Source: Candidatus Nanopelagicaceae bacterium
GTDB lineage: Bacteria > Actinomycetota > Actinomycetes > Nanopelagicales > Nanopelagicaceae
DNA length: 38,353 nt
NCBI GenBank assembly: GCA_018882735.1
Contig: VERH01000009.1
Span: forward strand, 1-38,353
Direction: 5' to 3'
Positions 35,771-38,353 of the stretch are shown piece after piece. The notes under the pieces were generated by a model that was given only the letters and a program-made list of their open reading frames with translations, searched no databases and was not told the DNA's origin. Position 1 is the stretch's first letter. Each line of letters begins with the position of its first letter. The position numbers were made by a program, and so were the translations under genes.

Positions 35771-36870
35771 ACATTGGCGTTCCCAAAGAGATAAAAAACA
35801 ATGAATTTCGCGTCGCGATTACTCCGGCCGGTGTAAGAGAGTTTGTAAGCCATGGCCACTCCGTATTTATCGAAACCGGCGCTGGACTTGGATCGGCGAT
35901 ATCTGATGATGACTATAAGAAAGTCGGAGCCACAATCCTTGGTAGCGCTGATGAGGTTTGGAGTAAGGCTGAATTAGTTTTAAAGGTTAAAGAGCCGATT
36001 GCCGCTGAGTACAAACGGATGCGAAAGGGCCAAGCCCTCTTTACCTACCTCCATCTTGCCGCTTCAAAAGAATGTACCGATGCGCTAATCGAAAGCGGCA
36101 TAACTGCAATTGCATATGAAACTGTTGAAGTAAATGGCGCGCTCCCGCTACTTGCACCGATGAGTGAAGTTGCTGGACGAATGGCCGCTCAAGTCGGCGC
36201 TGCCGCCTTGCAACGAAGTAACGGTGGTCGCGGAGTTCTCCTTGGTGGAGTACCTGGAGTGAGACCTGGACGGGTCTTAGTTCTTGGGGGAGGCATTGCT
36301 GGACTTGCCGCCGCCACTATCGCTCACGGCATGCGCGCTGATGTAACGGTTGTAGATCTAAACCAGAAGCGGCTTGGCGAGATTGACCAGATTTTCAACG
36401 GCACCGTAAAGACTCTTATGTCTAGCGCTCATGCGATTGAAGAAGAGGCCCTACAAGCCGATCTTGTAATTGGTGCGGTACTAATTCATGGCGCAAAAGC
36501 CCCGAAGTTGATTAAGAATGAATTGGTTAAGCGGATGAAAGCCGGCTCTGTTCTAGTGGATATCGCAATCGACCAGGGCGGCTGTTTCGAAGATTCTCGC
36601 CCGACTACCCATGCCGAACCGACCTTCAAGGTCCACGATTCCATCTTCTACTGCGTAGCAAATATGCCAGGCGCCGTCCCATTTACATCTACCTATGCGC
36701 TATCTAATGCAACATTGAAATACGCCCTCGCCTTAGCAAATCTCGGTTGGCGAGAGGCGCTCCGGCAGGATTCCGGATTGGCCCTTGGTTTAAATGTCCA
36801 CGAAGGAAAGATCTATTACCAAGCCGTCGCCGACGCGCACGGTCTATCGGGACATAAGTGGACTTTTTGA
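35767..36870 (+). CDS. ald: alanine dehydrogenase
   Basis: Ald interconverts alanine and pyruvate plus ammonia with NAD. The 367-residue product begins NIGVPKEIKNNEFRVAITP. It has substrate/catalytic residues Lys75 (KVKEP) and His96 (TYLHLAAS), the APMSEVAGRMAAQVGA block, and a Rossmann loop GGGIAGLAAA near residue 174. Key residues are present and length is normal. GTG 35767 overlaps the DUF4192 stop. The promoter of the following riboswitch lies in its last codons. Confidence 0.96.
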   Translation: MNIGVPKEIKNNEFRVAITPAGVREFVSHGHSVFIETGAGLGSAISDDDYKKVGATILGSADEVWSKAELVLKVKEPIAAEYKRMRKGQALFTYLHLAASKECTDALIESGITAIAYETVEVNGALPLLAPMSEVAGRMAAQVGAAALQRSNGGRGVLLGGVPGVRPGRVLVLGGGIAGLAAATIAHGMRADVTVVDLNQKRLGEIDQIFNGTVKTLMSSAHAIEEEALQADLVIGAVLIHGAKAPKLIKNELVKRMKAGSVLVDIAIDQGGCFEDSRPTTHAEPTFKVHDSIFYCVANMPGAVPFTSTYALSNATLKYALALANLGWREALRQDSGLALGLNVHEGKIYYQAVADAHGLSGHKWTF

Positions 36871-36887
36871 TTCGCATTTCCTAGAGT
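36859..36887 (+). promoter_or_regulatory. promoter of the SAM-IV riboswitch transcript
   Basis: TGGACT (36859-36864), a 17-nt spacer and TAGAGT (36882-36887) fit a housekeeping promoter. The riboswitch sequence starts 6 nt after the -10, so the RNA would begin with the aptamer. The -35 lies inside the ald coding region. Confidence 0.65.
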
Positions 36888-36893
36888 CCGCCT

Positions 36894-37002
36894 AGGTCAC
36901 GAGTTCCAGCTTCAAGCCCCGGCTAACTGGACGGCAACCCTCCACCGCGGTGGGGTGCTCCGGGTGAGGACCAGGTCGAGAATTTCGACAAGCGCGGGTC
37001 TG
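36894..37002 (+). promoter_or_regulatory. SAM-IV riboswitch
   Basis: The sequence matches the actinobacterial SAM-IV class as I know it. An opening GGUC (36895-36898) can pair with GACC (36969-36972). The UCCAG/CUGGA stem (36905-36909 with 36927-36931) and the GGCAACCCUCC core follow. The CCACCGCGGUGG hairpin is at 36942-36953. A last stem GUCGA/UCGAC (36975-36979 with 36985-36989) precedes GCGCGGGUC. Downstream, a GTCCA/TGGAC stem (37017-37021 with 37029-37033) ends 6 nt before the Shine-Dalgarno GAAAGG (37040-37045). SAM binding would lower expression of the transporter genes. A covariance-model search would settle boundaries. Confidence 0.9.
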
Positions 37003-37050
37003 CAAGAAATTGTCAGGTCCAGCGTTATTGGACATCTATGAAAGGCAATA

Positions 37051-37905
37051 ATGAAGAAGCTACTAAAACTAACTCCATTCATTCTCGCTGCTCTAGTCCT
37101 TTCCGCATGCTCATCATCAGATGAGGGCGGATCAGCTAGCGGCGATACAACTACTTGCTCTCCAGATTCACTACAAACAGTTGAAGCTGGCGTACTAACA
37201 ATCGCAACCGGCGAACCTGCTTATGAACCATGGGTCTTAAATGACGCTCCTGAGTCAGGCGAGGGCTTTGAAGCTGCAGTCGCATACGCTGTCGCAGCAC
37301 AACTTGGATATGACCAAGCTGCAGTCAAATGGGTACGCACCACATTTGATGGGGCCATCGCTCCAGGACCAAAGAACTTTGATTTCAATATCCAGCAATA
37401 TTCCATAACGGAAGAGCGCGCGAAGGTCGTTGACTTCTCAAGCGCTTACTACAAGTCCAATCAATCAATCGTTTCATTTAAGGGAAGCAAGATTGAGGGC
37501 GTAACGAGCATCGCCGATCTCCAAGCCAAGAATCCGAAGTTGGGTGCGGCTGTAGCTTCGACTTCGCTGGATGCCATTGAGAATCAACTCGGACTTAAGG
37601 CACAAGTATTCAACGATAATGCCGCAGCAGTTGCTGCATTAAAGAATGGCCAGATCGATGGTCTCGTCGTTGATCTACCAACCGCTTTCTATCTCTCCGC
37701 AGTTGAAGTTCCAAAGGGAATAATTGTTGGCCAGCTTGAGAACTCTGCTGCAAATGATGCCGGCGCAGGACTCTTGCTCGCGAAAGATAGCCCGATCACT
37801 TCATGCGTCACCCAAGCGGTTGATGCAATCCGTGATAACGGCACCCTTGCTGCAATCACCGAGAAGTGGCTAGCGGCTTCGGCTGGCGCGCCTTTCTTGA
37901 AGTAA
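37051..37905 (+). CDS. amino-acid ABC transporter substrate-binding lipoprotein (family 3)
   Basis: A 284-residue lipoprotein with lipobox LSAC (lipidated Cys20). A family-3 periplasmic binding fold follows (GEGFEAAVAYAVAAQLGY; FDFNIQQYSITEERAKVVDFSSAYY; IDGLVVDLPTAFY). Two further cysteines (the one in TTTCSPDS and the one in PITSCVTQ) might form a disulfide. Family-3 proteins bind polar amino acids. The SAM-IV riboswitch in front implies methionine, cystine or another sulfur compound as ligand (inference). It is not a MetQ/NlpA-type protein. ATG 37051 has Shine-Dalgarno GAAAGG with 5-nt spacing. Confidence 0.9.
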   Translation: MKKLLKLTPFILAALVLSACSSSDEGGSASGDTTTCSPDSLQTVEAGVLTIATGEPAYEPWVLNDAPESGEGFEAAVAYAVAAQLGYDQAAVKWVRTTFDGAIAPGPKNFDFNIQQYSITEERAKVVDFSSAYYKSNQSIVSFKGSKIEGVTSIADLQAKNPKLGAAVASTSLDAIENQLGLKAQVFNDNAAAVAALKNGQIDGLVVDLPTAFYLSAVEVPKGIIVGQLENSAANDAGAGLLLAKDSPITSCVTQAVDAIRDNGTLAAITEKWLAASAGAPFLK

Positions 37906-37935
37906 TTGCGAAGATAATTAACGACTAGCTATAAC
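37906..37935 (+). promoter_or_regulatory. putative second promoter before the permease gene
   Basis: TTGCGA (37906-37911), an 18-nt spacer and TATAAC (37930-37935) lie in the 38-bp gap after the binding-protein gene. The permease ATG (37944) is 8 nt after the -10, so a leaderless mRNA independent of the riboswitch is possible. Confidence 0.5.
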
Positions 37936-37943
37936 GTTCGAAC

Positions 37944-38353
37944 ATGGGGCGTAACTCAGGAGAAAGTTCCGGAGTTACGCCCTATGACTTTGGTGGTAAG
38001 TGGGAACCAAGTGCCCACGAGTTATCTAGAAGGGCTGCTCGCAAGAAGCGGAATCGCAAAAATGCCCTCATAGCCAGCGTTTCAAGCATTTTAGTTCTGG
38101 GAACTTTAGCCATATTGGTAGTGACATCTCCAGGTTGGAAATTACTCTCCGAAACGTTCTTTGCTTGGGCATATGGAGTGGAAGTCCTGCCAAAGATAAT
38201 CCTTGGCTTTGGCACAAATGTTGTTCTCACATTGATTGCTGGAACATCTGTAGCGATTTTGGGCTTGTCCTTGGCTCTGATAAGAACATCAAAGTCTCCA
38301 GCCCTCACTCCATTTAGATTGTTAGCGACTGCTTATGTGGACCTCTTCCGTGG
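37944..38353 (+). CDS. amino-acid ABC transporter permease (N-terminal part, cut by window end)
   Basis: The frame is open from ATG 37944 to the end of the window (136 codons). A hydrophilic N-terminus is followed by a basic cluster (RRAARKKRNRKN) and a first membrane helix (about residues 44-62). The start of the HisM/GltK-like permease domain comes next (GFGTNVVLTLIAGTSVAIL). It would pair with the binding protein upstream; the ATPase and any second permease lie outside. No alternative start exists before the first helix. There is no Shine-Dalgarno. Confidence 0.88.
   Translation, partial: MGRNSGESSGVTPYDFGGKWEPSAHELSRRAARKKRNRKNALIASVSSILVLGTLAILVVTSPGWKLLSETFFAWAYGVEVLPKIILGFGTNVVLTLIAGTSVAILGLSLALIRTSKSPALTPFRLLATAYVDLFR
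37947..37982 (+). repeat. 11-bp perfect inverted repeat at the start of the permease gene
   Basis: GGGCGTAACTC (37947-37957) is perfectly complementary to GAGTTACGCCC (37972-37982), with a 14-nt loop. It begins 3 nt after the permease start codon begins and lies within coding sequence. In RNA it would be a stable hairpin. There is no U-tract after it. Confidence 0.9.

Noticed and set aside
37936-37943. GTTCGAAC palindrome before the permease ATG, resembling LexA half-sites
   Set aside because: The half-sites are inverted in order and have no 4-bp spacer, so it does not fit GAAC-N4-GTTC.

Overview
The window looks like chromosomal core DNA from a streamlined, moderate-GC actinobacterium; freshwater Nanopelagicales (acI, Planktophila-like) is my best guess. 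This is inference from gene order and families, not from a database search. Gene order is classic for Actinobacteria. As I remember the Mycobacterium map, infB-rbfA-truB-ribF-rpsO-pnp-M16 protease-dapB-thyX-dapA-rnj-ftsK-pgsA-clgR-recA-recX-miaB-miaA-dapF-hflX-lexA-LysM gene-nrdR follow the same broad order. Spacing is very tight, with many TAATG/ATGA overlaps. No tRNA, rRNA, CRISPR array, insertion sequence or prophage was seen, and no gene-free stretch exceeds 300 bases.

Layout. 1-5616: translation and RNA metabolism (infB 3' end, rbfA, truB, ribF, rpsO, pnp). 5626-7909: M16 peptidase, dapB, mycoredoxin. 7912-8900 (minus strand): azlCD exporter. 8943-12262: thyX, dapA, RNase J. 12312-15466: ftsK and a RodZ-like protein. 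15493-18910: rimO, pgsA, cinA C-domain, clgR, a TetR regulator, DUF3046. 18891-20297 (minus strand): a cytochrome P450 sitting between DUF3046 and recA. 20487-26692: recA, recX, miaB, miaA, dapF, hflX. 26689-28526: divergent lexA / LysM membrane protein, then nrdR. 28625-31456: B12-dependent ribonucleotide reductase. 31495-35770: DinG-type helicase, a NUDIX hydrolase (minus strand), a secreted PKD-like protein, DUF4192. 35767-38353: alanine dehydrogenase, then a SAM-IV riboswitch, an amino-acid-binding lipoprotein and the start of its permease (cut by the window end).

How it works together. A DNA-damage circuit is readable directly. LexA boxes (GAAC-N4-GTTC) lie between P450 and recA and between lexA and the LysM gene. 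The LysM protein is placed and built like the SOS division inhibitors YneA/DivS/ChiZ. DNA precursor supply is represented by thyX, nrdR and nrdJ, with an NrdR-box palindrome ahead of nrdR. Diaminopimelate synthesis genes dapB, dapA and dapF lie within about 18 kb.

The most interesting signals are: the P450 that shares the recA LexA operator; a recurring TANNNT element 5-8 nt before start codons, suggesting many leaderless mRNAs; and the SAM-IV riboswitch on a family-3 amino-acid binding protein, followed by a separate putative promoter and an 11-bp hairpin at the start of the permease gene.
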